The notes under the pieces are model-generated. The model was not told the origin of the DNA, did no database searches, and saw only the letters and a list, made by a program, of their open reading frames with translations. This document shows positions 38,254 through 47,369 of a DNA stretch of 64,000 bases, in pieces. Origin of the DNA: Actinomadura sp. WMMA1423 (lineage in GTDB: Bacteria; Actinomycetota; Actinomycetes; Streptosporangiales; Streptosporangiaceae); NCBI RefSeq assembly GCF_006547145.1, contig NZ_CP041244.1, positions 3,286,001-3,350,000 of the forward strand. The letters run 5' to 3'. The stretch's first letter is position 1. Each line of letters begins with the position of its first letter. The translations under genes and the position numbers were made by a program.

Positions 38254-39219
38254 TCAGCAGAGCGGAGCGCGTCCTTCGGTGGCGCAGAGGTGGTGGACCG
38301 CCTCCGACACCGTGCGGACCGGAACGACCCGCAGGCCGGTCCCCCTGGCCGCCGCGACCGCGTCGGAATGCTGCCAGACCGGCACGAGGAACACGTCCAT
38401 GCGCGCCTTCACCGCCGCGCGCACCTTCTCGGGGACATCGCCGACGCCGGTCACCTCGCCGTCGAGGCCGATCGCGCCGGTTCCGGCGACGCGTCGCCCG
38501 CCGGTCAGGTCGCCCGGGGTGAGCGCGTCGAGGCGGGCCAGCGCCAGGACGAGACCGGCCGACGGTCCCTCGACGGGGCCGAGGGGGTAGGCGGTGAGCG
38601 AGGCGGTGGGGCCGGTCTGCGTCGCGGCCAGCCGACCGACGGGAATCCGCCGGACCTCGGCCCTCCCCCACGTGTCAGCGGCCATGAGCGGGACGACGAG
38701 CACGTGCACGGTCCTGCGCCCGGCGGTCGCTGTCTCCAGGTCGGCCGGTGCGCGCAGCGGGGCCAGGTCGTCGCCCGCGCCCGCCGCGAGGAGGACGTCG
38801 CCGGGCCGCAGGCCGCCGCCGCGGGCCGGCCCGGACACCGCGGCCACCTGCAGGCCGGCGGCACTCACCGGCGCCCGCCCGGCGGCGAGCTGGGCGGCGA
38901 CCAGCGCGGCGTGCGTCTGGGCCGTGCTCATGGCGTCGCCGACCGGCGCCGGACCGGTCCCGCCGCCGTGTCCGCCGCCCCGCCCGCTTCCGGCGTCCCG
39001 GATCACGCGTTCCCCGGCGAGCTCGGCCTTCCCCCACTGGAACCAGTTGCTGCGCTGGACGCGGGCCGTCGTCACCGACCACGATCCGCCCTCTGGGCGG
39101 CCGACCTGGATCGCCGGCCCGGGACCGACGCGGTTGTAAGGCGAGCCGCTCATCCCGAAGACCGTGAGCACCACGAAGGCCGCGACCACGCCGTACAGCA
39201 CACGGCGGCCCAGCGGCAC
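38254..39219 (-). CDS. PDZ/Lon-like serine protease (YlbL type), 321 aa
   Basis: An N-terminal signal anchor (RVLYGVVAAFVVLTVFGM) is followed by an extracytoplasmic region with a PDZ-like segment (AAGLQVAAVSGPARGGGLRP) and a C-terminal Lon-type domain. The catalytic Ser is in VEGPSAGLVLALARLD and the partner Lys in GVGDVPEKVRAAVKARMD, as in Lon/YlbL Ser-Lys dyads. There is no AAA domain. It is a membrane-bound quality-control or processing protease. Confidence 0.85.
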   Translation of the reverse strand: MPLGRRVLYGVVAAFVVLTVFGMSGSPYNRVGPGPAIQVGRPEGGSWSVTTARVQRSNWFQWGKAELAGERVIRDAGSGRGGGHGGGTGPAPVGDAMSTAQTHAALVAAQLAAGRAPVSAAGLQVAAVSGPARGGGLRPGDVLLAAGAGDDLAPLRAPADLETATAGRRTVHVLVVPLMAADTWGRAEVRRIPVGRLAATQTGPTASLTAYPLGPVEGPSAGLVLALARLDALTPGDLTGGRRVAGTGAIGLDGEVTGVGDVPEKVRAAVKARMDVFLVPVWQHSDAVAAARGTGLRVVPVRTVSEAVHHLCATEGRAPLC

Positions 39220-39275
39220 ACCATCCTGTTCCCTGCCACTCCGGATGACGGTCGCACCCCCGTTATCATGGCGCC

Positions 39276-39986
39276 ATGGCGCGGATCCTGGTAGTTGATG
39301 ATGATGCGCGTCTCGTCAAGCTCGTGTCGGGTCTGCTGCGCAAGCGCCATTACCAGGTGGAGTCGGTGGCCAACGGCGAACTGGCCCGGCTTGCGCTGCG
39401 CCGCGGGGACATCGACCTCGCACTGCTGGACATCAACCTCCCCGACATCGACGGCCTCTCCCTGATCGACCAGTTGCGCGACCAGGGGAACACCACGCCG
39501 ATCATCCTGCTGACCGCCCGCGCCGAGCCGCACGAGCAGGCGCTCGGGCTGCGGCTGGGAGCGGACGACTACGTCGTCAAGCCCTTCCACCCGGAGGTGC
39601 TGATCGCGCGGATCCAGGCGCTGCTGCGGCGCAGCGCGGGAAGCATCGCCCGGCACGTCGGCGAGACCCGCGGCGACCTGCTCGACATCCCGCCGGTGCG
39701 GGTCGACTTCACCGCCCGGCAGGTGTTCCGCGAGGGGGCGGAGGTGCGGCTGGCGCCCATGGAGTACGCCGTCCTGGAGTTCCTGGCGGTGAACCGCGGC
39801 CGGGCCGTCTCGAAGGAAGAGATCATGCTGCACGTGTGGGGCACCGACCGGGGGGTCTCCCGGACGCTGGCCGAGCACGTGTCCCGGCTGCGCCGCAAAC
39901 TCGGCGACGGCGTGATCGTCACACGGACGGGTTTCGGGTACCTCATCCCGGCCGCTCCTGAGGATTCCGCAGCCACAACTCGGTGA
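39276..39986 (+). CDS. OmpR/PhoB-family response regulator, 236 aa
   Basis: The receiver domain (1-~118) has the acidic pair VVDDD, phospho-acceptor Asp52 (LALLDINLPD), Thr in LLTAR and Lys in VVKPFHPE. The winged-helix domain (~140-230) contains LAPMEYAVLEFLAVNRGRAV and the recognition segment ISTLAEHVSRLRRKLG-like TLAEHVSRLRRKL. No sensor kinase is adjacent. Its last 44 bp overlap the 3' end of the convergent 39943-40698 gene. Confidence 0.9.
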   Translation: MARILVVDDDARLVKLVSGLLRKRHYQVESVANGELARLALRRGDIDLALLDINLPDIDGLSLIDQLRDQGNTTPIILLTARAEPHEQALGLRLGADDYVVKPFHPEVLIARIQALLRRSAGSIARHVGETRGDLLDIPPVRVDFTARQVFREGAEVRLAPMEYAVLEFLAVNRGRAVSKEEIMLHVWGTDRGVSRTLAEHVSRLRRKLGDGVIVTRTGFGYLIPAAPEDSAATTR

Positions 39987-40698
39987 CCAGGACGTTCTGC
40001 GCCTCGAGCCGGCACCACATCTGGTCGCCGTCGGACTGCATGGTGGCCCGCCACCGGGCCAGCCCCAGATGGTCGCCGACCCCGCTGGTCACCCGCGCCG
40101 GCCACGGCAGCCCGATCCTCGTCCGCATCGGTTCCAGATCCGAGCGGGTCAGGTGCCGGGCGACCGAACGCACGGTGTGGACGGTGAAGTCGCCCTCGTC
40201 CCGGGCCGACACCTGCTGGTGGGCGAGCGCGCCCAGCAGCGCGGTGTGGGTCCGGACGGTGTCGGCCACGATCCGGGCGGCCTTCTCGCCGGGCGACCGC
40301 GTCTCCTCCAGTTCGGTGAGGAGCCGGGCGAGCCCGTCGATCGCCGAACCGAGCAGTTTCGCGTCCTCGTCCCGGTTCCTGGAGGCCGTCTCGCCGAGCA
40401 GCCCCGCGGTGACCGAGGCGATGGTGAGCTCGCCCGCCATCCGGTGGGCGAAGCCCCGGGTGAACCTGTCATGCCACAGCTCCGGCGGCGTCTCCACGTC
40501 GTGGCCGATGATCACCGCGGACGCGGCGGTCAGCGGGATCGCGGTGAGCGACCCGCTGGTGTAGACCGACCGCCACGTCAGCGCCTGGCCGGCCGCGACG
40601 AGCGTGTCCCGGTCGAGGGCTCCGCCCTCCGGACCGCACAGATCCTCTACGCCGCCGGGCGGGACCCCCGCCGGGGCGTGCACGACCACCGGGACCAC
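39943..40698 (-). CDS. Unknown cytoplasmic protein, possible phosphotransfer-like fold, 251 aa
   Basis: GTG 40698 follows GGGAG and lies 11 bp after the stop of the NusA-like gene, so the two form an operon. The middle (~78-150) is helical (FAHRMAGELTIASVTAGLLG, then LAGSAIDGL-type helices). A mixed C-terminal domain follows (TIGLPWPARVTSGVGDHLGL-like). The His-containing helix and its position opposite an orphan response regulator invite comparison with a histidine phosphotransfer or DHp domain. This is speculative, because no ATP-binding motifs exist. The 3' end overlaps the response-regulator gene antisense by 44 bp. Confidence 0.6.
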   Translation of the reverse strand: MVPVVVHAPAGVPPGGVEDLCGPEGGALDRDTLVAAGQALTWRSVYTSGSLTAIPLTAASAVIIGHDVETPPELWHDRFTRGFAHRMAGELTIASVTAGLLGETASRNRDEDAKLLGSAIDGLARLLTELEETRSPGEKAARIVADTVRTHTALLGALAHQQVSARDEGDFTVHTVRSVARHLTRSDLEPMRTRIGLPWPARVTSGVGDHLGLARWRATMQSDGDQMWCRLEAQNVLVTELWLRNPQERPG

Positions 40699-40709
40699 GG
40701 CGGTCTCCC

Positions 40710-41492
40710 TCAGGCCTTCTCCGCGGCGGCCTTGTCGGCCACGAGCTGGTCGAGCGCCTCGCGCAGGTCGGTGCCGGTCTTGACGACACGGACGTAGTGC
40801 CCGGTCAGCCGCCCCGCGAGCTGGGCGTTCAGGCCGCCCTCGCCGATGCCGCCGGAGAGCTGGTGCTCCTCCACGGCCACGACCGCGTTCCCGCTCTCGG
40901 CGAGCGCGTCGGTGACCTGCACCGGGTTCATGGCGTTGACCAGGAAGGCGGCCGGGTCCCTGGCGTACTCGATGATCTCCAGGCGCTCCCTGCCGTAGCC
41001 GACGTTGAGCAGGTTCTGCGCCCCCTTGAGCCGGCTCGCACCGCGGCCGATGCAGGCTCCCCGCGCGTCGACGCCGGCGACGGTGGGCGCCACGGCGATC
41101 TTCGTCTTGGTCCCGGCGACGCGGGCGATGGCCTTGATGACGACCTTGCCGTTGAGCAGCTCGTCGACGAACCCCGCCAGCAGGCGCTCGACCAGCTCGG
41201 GCGCCGTGACCGAGAGCATGAGCCGCTCGGAGCCCGGGTCCGCGCCGGCGGCCACGCCGACGACCAGAGCGACGACCTTGCCGCCCGGCGCCAGTTCGGG
41301 CGGGGCGACCCCCTCGGGGAGGTCGAAGGCGTCGGCGCGCGGCAGAAGGGCGTCGCGGGCCTCCCCGGTCGCGACGTCATAGACGGCGCAGCGGAATCCG
41401 TCCGGCCCGCTCGACCTGATGTGTGCGGTCACCGTCGTCCCGACGAGCGGGGACTCCAGACCGAGATCGCTGAGGATCGTTTGCACCGTCAC
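40710..41492 (-). CDS. Stand-alone NusA-like KH-domain protein, 260 aa
   Basis: GTG 41492 follows AAAGGAAG. Residues ~1-100 look like an S1-type beta domain. Residues ~105-200 match the tandem KH region of NusA: VVIKAIARVAGTKTKIAVAP, then VDARGACIGRGASRLKGAQN with a GxxG loop, then LEIIEYARDPAAFLVNAMNP (NusA: 'idiv.w..dp..fi.naL.P'). The N-terminal RNA-polymerase-binding domain of NusA is absent, and the C-terminus (~205-260) is a short helical tail. It probably binds RNA and may act as an accessory antitermination or translation factor. The canonical nusA is expected elsewhere. Confidence 0.75.
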   Translation of the reverse strand: MTVQTILSDLGLESPLVGTTVTAHIRSSGPDGFRCAVYDVATGEARDALLPRADAFDLPEGVAPPELAPGGKVVALVVGVAAGADPGSERLMLSVTAPELVERLLAGFVDELLNGKVVIKAIARVAGTKTKIAVAPTVAGVDARGACIGRGASRLKGAQNLLNVGYGRERLEIIEYARDPAAFLVNAMNPVQVTDALAESGNAVVAVEEHQLSGGIGEGGLNAQLAGRLTGHYVRVVKTGTDLREALDQLVADKAAAEKA

Positions 41493-41954
41493 TCTTCCTT
41501 TCGTCGGCAGACGGGGCCCGTGGCACCGCCTGTTCTCACCGCAGCCTAAGCGCGTACCCCCTGACCTCTAGAGTCCGTCAGATCCGAGATCCGCAACCCG
41601 ACGCGGCGAACTGGTTGCGAGTTCCATGATCGGGCACACCGGGCGCACACCAAGCAGCCATCAACATGGCAACAGAAGATCTATAGCAGATCAATTTCCT
41701 GTCAACGAACTTGTCACCGCGCTTTCGCTCCGGACAGTTGCCCCCTCTCCCGGCAAAGCGCTCAACTGCGATCTTCCGTCGGGGCCCCCCGGCGCCCGCC
41801 CCATCGCCCGCGGAAAGGGAGCCTCGCGACCGTCCGACGGGCCTGCGAACGTATCAACGATCTGTTTCAGCTCCGACCGTTCCCGGGCCGTCCGGCATCG
41901 AACGTGCATAGCTACAACTCCAGCCTCGCTATCCCGACCAGCCGAGGGAGACGG
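41493..41954. other. 462-bp regulatory spacer between NusA-like and sigma-factor genes
   Basis: A divergent spacer with a locally AT-rich segment (41670-41720, including AGATCTATAGCAGATC) that stands out from the surroundings. Frames here have poor codon bias. It presumably holds both promoters. I found no confident -10/-35 pair and no copy of the bipartite motif. Confidence 0.5.
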
Positions 41955-42884
41955 ATGGACATCGAGCAGCCAGCGCGCGGCGAGCGCCCCACCGCCGACG
42001 AGTTCCGTACCCGCAACGACGAGCTCTTCGCCCGGCGCCAGGAGCTCCAGGAGCGGCTCACCGCGCTGCGCGCGCGGGCCGACACCGGTGAGCTCGACAT
42101 GCTCTCGGAAATGGTGCTGCGGCGGGTCGAGCGCGAGTTCGAGGACCTCACGCTCGAGATCATGATCGCGAACTTCGGTCTCGTGCGCAGGTACGTCACC
42201 ATGTTCACCTCCAAGTCCAGCGAGCACATCGAGGACTTCGAGAGCGCCGGGAAGGTCGGCCTGCTGTGGGCGATCGCCTCCTACGACCGCGCCCGAGGCC
42301 CCTTCGCCAGCTGGGCCTTCAAGCCGATCCAGCGGGAGGTGCTGCGCGCCGTCCGCGACGCCGACCACCCCAACCTCAACCCCGGGGACTTCGAGAAGCG
42401 CCCGGCCATCCTGGCCGCCGAGCGCGCGTTCCTCGAGGAGGCCGGGCCGGACGCCCCGATCGACCACGCCGACATCGCCCGCCGCGCCGGCGTGACCGAG
42501 GCCCAGGTGCGCCGCGTGCTCGACGCCCCCCGGCTGGACAGCCTGCACACGGTCGCGGGCAGCCCGGGCGAGGACGAGGTCGCCTGGGAGGACCGGCTCC
42601 CCGACACCTCTCCGAGCCTCGAGGACGAGGTGCTGCTCCGGTTCGATCTGCGCGCCCTCAGCAGCCGCGGCTTGCCGTTGCTCGACCCCCGCGAACGGTA
42701 CGTACTGACGCGCCGGTTCGGACTGGACGGTGAGCCTGAGCAGGCGTTGCGCGTCATCGGCGAACGACTCGGGCTGTCCCGCGAAGGGGTGCGGCAGATC
42801 CAGCAGAAAGCGCTGGCCAAGCTGCTCCAGCCGGTCGTCGAGACACCCGAGGGCACCCGGAGAATCGAAGGACGGGCAGGATGA
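41955..42884 (+). CDS. Sigma-70-family RNA polymerase sigma factor, 309 aa
   Basis: ATG 41955 follows GAGGGAG. Region 2 is recognisable (LTLEIMIANFGLVRRYVTMF, then FESAGKVGLLWAIASYDRAR and FASWAFKPIQREVLRAVRD). Region 3-like helices follow (DHADIARRAGVTEAQVRRVL), then region 4 with a HTH (LDPRERYVLTRRFGLDGEPE, then IGERLGLSREGVRQIQQKAL). Length and domains fit a group 3-like factor without region 1.1, not an ECF. It is coupled by ATGA to the next gene and heads the T4SS locus, so it may direct its transcription or that of the bipartite-motif genes (inference). Confidence 0.85.
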   Translation: MDIEQPARGERPTADEFRTRNDELFARRQELQERLTALRARADTGELDMLSEMVLRRVEREFEDLTLEIMIANFGLVRRYVTMFTSKSSEHIEDFESAGKVGLLWAIASYDRARGPFASWAFKPIQREVLRAVRDADHPNLNPGDFEKRPAILAAERAFLEEAGPDAPIDHADIARRAGVTEAQVRRVLDAPRLDSLHTVAGSPGEDEVAWEDRLPDTSPSLEDEVLLRFDLRALSSRGLPLLDPRERYVLTRRFGLDGEPEQALRVIGERLGLSREGVRQIQQKALAKLLQPVVETPEGTRRIEGRAG

Positions 42885-43846
42885 ACGACGGGCGGGACCA
42901 CGCGGGCGGCCCCGGCGCGGGAGCGGGCGGCGGTGCCGAGGAGGCGACGCCGTGGATCATCATCGATGACACCGCGGACGCCGCCGGGCAGGAGCCGAGC
43001 GCCGCGCCGCCGGCGACCGGCGCGAAGCCCTCCGCGTCCGGACGGCCCAAGGAGAGCCCGAAACCCGCGCACAGCGACCCTTGGGCGTCTCTCGGGACCT
43101 GGGACTCCTGGAGCACCGCCTCACCGGCGCCTTCCGGGGCAGGCAGCGAGACTTGGAGCGGTCCCACAGCCGCTCCCGGCACGCCCGCTCCCGGCACGCC
43201 CGCTCCTGGCATGTCCGCTCCCGGCGCTTCCGCCCCCGGCACGCCTGCTCCCGGCTCCAGCGCCCCCTTCGGCCAAGGGAACACCCGCCCCGCCCCGCCG
43301 GAGAGCGTCCCGCCAAGCCCCCAGCACAGCGTCCCGCCGACCCCGCCGACCCCGCCGACCCCGCCGCAGAGCGTCCCGCCGAACGCGCAGCCCGGTGTGC
43401 CGCCGAACCAGAGCGTGCCGCCGGTTGCGCCCGGTACTCCCTACGGCGCCCCGGCGGGTCCCCCGCATGCCACCGCACCCGGTGCGGGCTACGGAGCCTC
43501 GAACGCGGCCGGTGCGGCGCCCGCGGCGGCACCGCCCGGCTTCCCCGAGGCCGGTGGCGCGTTCCCGTCGGCGCAGACCCCGCGCGGGGCGCAGGCCGCC
43601 GACCAGAGCGGCAGCGCCGGTACCGTGCAGAACGCCTGGTTCTTCGACGAGCACACCGGCGATGACGTCCACCCGGAGATGACGCAGGACGCCGCGGCAG
43701 GAGGCGCGGTCCGCCGCGGGCTGCCCGGTCGGCTGCGGGGGCCCGGCACCTTCGAACTCTTGCCCACGCTCATCACCGTCTTCATCGCCTGCATGGGCGT
43801 CCTGCTGGTCACCGCCTCGCTCATGTGGCGCCCGGACGTGCCGTAG
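42881..43846 (+). CDS. Pro-rich single-pass membrane protein coupled to the sigma factor, 321 aa
   Basis: ATGA overlaps the sigma-factor stop. Most of the protein is disordered and rich in Pro/Ala/Gly with repeats (APGTPAPG, SVPP). Only the C-terminus has a hydrophobic helix (LLPTLITVFIACMGVLLVTA) followed by a short tail (WRPDVP), so the bulk faces the cytoplasm. Tight coupling raises the possibility of a membrane-bound anti-sigma factor, but no anti-sigma fold is evident. It could equally be a secretion accessory protein. Confidence 0.7.
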   Translation: MNDGRDHAGGPGAGAGGGAEEATPWIIIDDTADAAGQEPSAAPPATGAKPSASGRPKESPKPAHSDPWASLGTWDSWSTASPAPSGAGSETWSGPTAAPGTPAPGTPAPGMSAPGASAPGTPAPGSSAPFGQGNTRPAPPESVPPSPQHSVPPTPPTPPTPPQSVPPNAQPGVPPNQSVPPVAPGTPYGAPAGPPHATAPGAGYGASNAAGAAPAAAPPGFPEAGGAFPSAQTPRGAQAADQSGSAGTVQNAWFFDEHTGDDVHPEMTQDAAAGGAVRRGLPGRLRGPGTFELLPTLITVFIACMGVLLVTASLMWRPDVP

Positions 43847-43895
43847 CCGATCCGCGGCACGCCGGGGAGTTCGGCGGACGTCGCGACCCGGCCGG

Positions 43896-44609
43896 TCAGG
43901 CCGGGGTCGCGTGCCAGAGGCTCCGCATCGTCTCCCGTGCCTCCTCCGCCGCGCCGAAGACGCGCGGAGCGCGGTCCAGGACCTCCCCCAGATCCCCCGC
44001 CGAGCACACCCAGACGCCGGCGGGCGTGGAGAACGGCCGGTTCCGCATCCCCGGCACGCACACGACCGCCAGGACCGCCCTGCCGCCCAGCTTGCGGGAC
44101 AGCCTCCGCGCCTGGTTGGCCGCCTGCCGGGCCGGGTCGCCGTGCAGCACGCGCTTGCCGACCCGCATGGTGCCGCCCTCGGCGGAGACCCGGCCGTGCC
44201 CCGTCTTCACCTCGATCGCCGCCACCCCGCAGCCGCGGGTGAAGACCACCGTGTCGCAGTCGCCGCCGCGGGACCCGAGCACGAGTCCGTAGGCCGCGGC
44301 GAGCGAGTCCGTGCGCCGGACGGCCGTGCGCACCTCGCGCTCGGACCGCGCGCCCACCGCCGACCGGCGGGCCTGCGCCAGGGACCGCGTCGCTCGCAGC
44401 CACGCGTACACGCAACCCGCCGCCGCGGCCGCCCCGGCGACGGCCGCCGACGCCCTCAGCACACTCCCGTCCGACAGGAGCGCTCCCAAGAGGGCCCCCA
44501 GGGCCGTGAGAGCCAGCGTGGCGGCCCCGGCCGCGTAGGCGACCCCCAGGGTCCGGTGACGCCACATCTGCCGGGAGACGAAGTCTCCGGCCCGTCCGAC
44601 CTCGTACAT
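43896..44609 (-). CDS. NERD-domain membrane protein, 237 aa
   Basis: Two N-terminal helices (LGVAYAAGAATLALTALGAL, VAGAAAAAGCVYAWL) precede a nuclease-related domain. Its core is GDCDTVVFTRGCGVAAIEVKTG (split here as GDCDTVVFTRGCG and VAAIEVKTGHG), with the Asp and Glu-x-Lys of the restriction-endonuclease-like fold. KLGGRAVLAVVCVPGM follows as the next strand. NERD proteins often accompany mobile or transfer loci. Here it is the last gene of the minus-strand T4SS block. Confidence 0.8.
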   Translation of the reverse strand: MYEVGRAGDFVSRQMWRHRTLGVAYAAGAATLALTALGALLGALLSDGSVLRASAAVAGAAAAAGCVYAWLRATRSLAQARRSAVGARSEREVRTAVRRTDSLAAAYGLVLGSRGGDCDTVVFTRGCGVAAIEVKTGHGRVSAEGGTMRVGKRVLHGDPARQAANQARRLSRKLGGRAVLAVVCVPGMRNRPFSTPAGVWVCSAGDLGEVLDRAPRVFGAAEEARETMRSLWHATPA

Positions 44610-44645
44610 GGATCTCCCTTGGACGCCCGTCTCGGGCGTCGCTGA

Positions 44646-45386
44646 TCAGGCCCGCGCGCGGAGCCGCTTGCGGCGGGCGCGTTCGGCGTCCGCGCGGCGC
44701 GGCGTGGGGCGGCCCTTCGCGTCCCGCGCGCCGCGCGGCGCCCCGTCGCCCGTGCGCGGGCCGCCCCGGCGCCCCCGGAAGTCCTTCAGCGCCCTGAACC
44801 AGATGACGCCCTGCTCCGACCCGTCGCGGATCACGTCCCGGACCTCGCGGCCGAGCCGCCGGACGAGCCGCCAGATCGTCAGCGCCAGGCCGGCGATCAT
44901 GAAGTTGAGCACCGCGGCAAGCCCGGCCACCTGCCCCCAGGCGGCCGCCTCGCGCACCCCGCACCGGCCCGTGCTGAAGAGTCCGCCGGGGCACTCGCCC
45001 GGCACCAGCACCACGAGCGCACCCGCGGCGGCGGCGAGGGCGCACAACGCGGCCGCGGCGGTGAAGCGGCCGATCGTCTTCTTCCAGCGCCGGTGCAGCC
45101 GCACGTTCAGCCGGACGACCGCGGCGGCGAAGACGCCCGCCGCTCCGGCGGTCACCACGTCCCCGGCGTCGAAGGTGACCACGTCGCCGTACTGGAGGAT
45201 GAGCAGCCCGATCGAGAGGCCCGCGAGGACGAAGCCGAGCAGCACGATGATCGAGGCCTCCAGCGCGACCGGCAGCACGTCGATCCGCCGCCTCCGCGCC
45301 TCGTCCTCCGGCGGGGCCCCGTCCTTCGGGCGCGCCTTGTCCTCCGGCCGCGCCCCGTCCTTCGGGCCGCGTCTCGGCGGCCTCAC
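44646..45386 (-). CDS. Four-helix membrane protein of the T4SS block, 246 aa
   Basis: GTG overlaps the VirD4-like stop (GTGA). The N-terminus is highly charged. Helices are SIIVLLGFVLAGLSIGLLIL, VVTAGAAGVFAAAVVRL, FTAAAALCALAAAAGALVVL and QVAGLAAVLNFMIAGLALTI. The Arg-rich C-terminal tail is cytosolic. Two cysteines flank the loop GECPGGLFSTGRCG. Not recognised; gene position suggests a membrane component or accessory of the secretion machine. Confidence 0.7.
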   Translation of the reverse strand: MRPPRRGPKDGARPEDKARPKDGAPPEDEARRRRIDVLPVALEASIIVLLGFVLAGLSIGLLILQYGDVVTFDAGDVVTAGAAGVFAAAVVRLNVRLHRRWKKTIGRFTAAAALCALAAAAGALVVLVPGECPGGLFSTGRCGVREAAAWGQVAGLAAVLNFMIAGLALTIWRLVRRLGREVRDVIRDGSEQGVIWFRALKDFRGRRGGPRTGDGAPRGARDAKGRPTPRRADAERARRKRLRARA

Positions 45387-47347
45387 ACCCGCCCCCTCGT
45401 CCCCTGCGGCGCCTCCAGGGGAAGTGTCTCCGGGACGCCCTGCGGGGCGGGCGGCTGGTACCGCTCCATTTCCTGCTTCCGCATCGGGATGATCACGTAT
45501 TCGACCCGGCTGGCCGGCTTGTTGACCCGCAGGTACCCCTCACCGGTGCCGAGGGCCCGCAGTTCCTTCGGGAAGACGATGAACTGCTCCTCCCCCATGG
45601 CCTGCAGGTTCTGGGTCTGGCCCGTCTGGTCGACCCGTTCGCCGAGCTTGTTGTTGTCGCGCATGCCGAGGAACTCCGCGCACTTCTCCGCGGCCTCCGG
45701 GGAGGACTGGGCCATGGCGACCAGCCAGTTGATGTTCTGGGTGAGCCGCGACCAGTCGTCGCCGTCCTTGTCGATCCAGTCCGTCGGGCCCTGGGTGCAG
45801 AGGATCATGCTGAACAGCGCGGACCGGACTCGCGAGAGCATGTTCATGGCGATCTCACGGTCGATGAAGTTCGCCTCGTCCACCACGATCAGTCGCGGCC
45901 GGTCCTTGGGTGCGCGGCCCTGGATCCGCTGGGCGGCGTACACCGACAGCCGCTGCAGCGCCGAGGAGGAAAGGATCTTCGACATGTCGGGCTGGCCGAG
46001 GGAGTTGAGCCCGATGTAGGTCAGGCCCTCCCGCCGGACGTCGATCATCTGCCGGTCCTGGGCCGGGACCAGGATGCGGCGGCCCGCGCCGGAGTCGTAC
46101 AGCCCGGTCAGCTTGGTGCCGAAGCTGGCGGCGGAGGCCGCCTCGTCACGGGACGGCCGGAGCACGTTGGTGTAGCGCTCGGTGCAGGAGCCGAAGCCGC
46201 GCACCGCGTCGATCGCGAGCACCTGCTCCTTGACGGCGCCCTTCATACTCTCGCCCTGCTCCATGATCTTGCCGATCTCGAGCATGTTGGGCGGCGCGAA
46301 CCGGTCGGGCGCGATCTCGGCGGCCTCGTGGAGCATCTGGACGACCTGCTGGAGGACCTTGCGGTTCAGCGCCTGCCAGTACGCGTCGTCGAACTCGACC
46401 ATCGTCATGATGGTGTCGAACGCCTCGTCGGCGGACATGCCCGCGAGGGCGTTGAACCAGAAGGCCGGCTGCTCGTCGCCCAGCGCGATCTCCTGCATCG
46501 GCATGCGGTGCGTCTGCGCGTAGGCGCGCAGGAAGTCGCGCAGACCGCCCGGCTCGGTGTCCTCCTTCATGTCGAGGACGGTGACGTCGAAGCCCATGTC
46601 GAGCGCCGCCCCGATGATCCACATCAGCGTGACGGTCTTACCGCTGCCGGTGGAGCCGACCACGGCCCCGTGCATGCCCATCTCCTGGGCGCTCAGCCAT
46701 ACAGGACGGTCGTTGGCTCCGAGCCCGAGGGGGATGGTCTTGGCCTTGAGCGGCGTCTTCCTGGCCTTCTCCGTGGCGTACGGGCCGTGCACCGCCGGGA
46801 TGTCGGCCACGGTCACCCGCGTGGAGACCCGCTTCTTCAGCATCTCCCGGCGGCCGTCCCGGGGAGTGATCGGATCGTCCGCCAGTTCCTTCTGCCGGAA
46901 CCAGGTGCCGTCGAGGATGTCGAAGAACTTCTTCTTCTTGCGGAGGAAGGACGAGAGCGCCATGATTGCCGACCCCCGGGCCCTGCCGACGATCATCCCC
47001 AGCAGGCCCGCGAGCACCGCGGTCAGCGACAGCAGCACGGTGACGGGCACCTTCCCGGGCTGCCCCGGGCCGAAGTCCGCGAAGCTGGCCAGCCAGTAGC
47101 CGTACGCGTACGCGTTCTCCTTGGCCCGCAGGGCGAATCCCACCACGCCCGAGAGCATCACGATCGCCCAGTCCCGCTTGGCCAGGAACCGGCGCAGCAG
47201 GATGAGCAGCACCCAGGCGCAGAGGGCCGGGATGAGCACGGTCAGGATGACCGCGAACACCAGGAGGACCACGGTGGGAAAGACATAGCCGCCACCGGCC
47301 AGGTCCGTGGGCCTGCTCTCCGGCCCTCTCGGGTCCGCCACGTTCAC
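45383..47347 (-). CDS. VirD4/TraG-like coupling ATPase, 654 aa
   Basis: Two N-terminal transmembrane pairs (VFPTVVLLVFAVILTVLIPA, LLSLTAVLAGLLGMIVG) precede an AAA-type motor domain. Walker A is GAVVGSTGSGKTVTLMW (~228-245), Walker B RPRLIVVDEANFID (~485-498), and a late Gln/Arg stretch is present (ILCTQGPTDW). Coupling proteins present substrates to the T4SS channel. The domain arrangement fits the VirD4/TraD/FtsK-HerA superfamily. It is encoded in a run with the VirB2-, VirB8- and PrgI-like genes on the same strand. Confidence 0.85.
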   Translation of the reverse strand: MNVADPRGPESRPTDLAGGGYVFPTVVLLVFAVILTVLIPALCAWVLLILLRRFLAKRDWAIVMLSGVVGFALRAKENAYAYGYWLASFADFGPGQPGKVPVTVLLSLTAVLAGLLGMIVGRARGSAIMALSSFLRKKKKFFDILDGTWFRQKELADDPITPRDGRREMLKKRVSTRVTVADIPAVHGPYATEKARKTPLKAKTIPLGLGANDRPVWLSAQEMGMHGAVVGSTGSGKTVTLMWIIGAALDMGFDVTVLDMKEDTEPGGLRDFLRAYAQTHRMPMQEIALGDEQPAFWFNALAGMSADEAFDTIMTMVEFDDAYWQALNRKVLQQVVQMLHEAAEIAPDRFAPPNMLEIGKIMEQGESMKGAVKEQVLAIDAVRGFGSCTERYTNVLRPSRDEAASAASFGTKLTGLYDSGAGRRILVPAQDRQMIDVRREGLTYIGLNSLGQPDMSKILSSSALQRLSVYAAQRIQGRAPKDRPRLIVVDEANFIDREIAMNMLSRVRSALFSMILCTQGPTDWIDKDGDDWSRLTQNINWLVAMAQSSPEAAEKCAEFLGMRDNNKLGERVDQTGQTQNLQAMGEEQFIVFPKELRALGTGEGYLRVNKPASRVEYVIIPMRKQEMERYQPPAPQGVPETLPLEAPQGTRGRV

Positions 47348-47369
47348 TCCTTACGCTGGGAGGCCTGCG

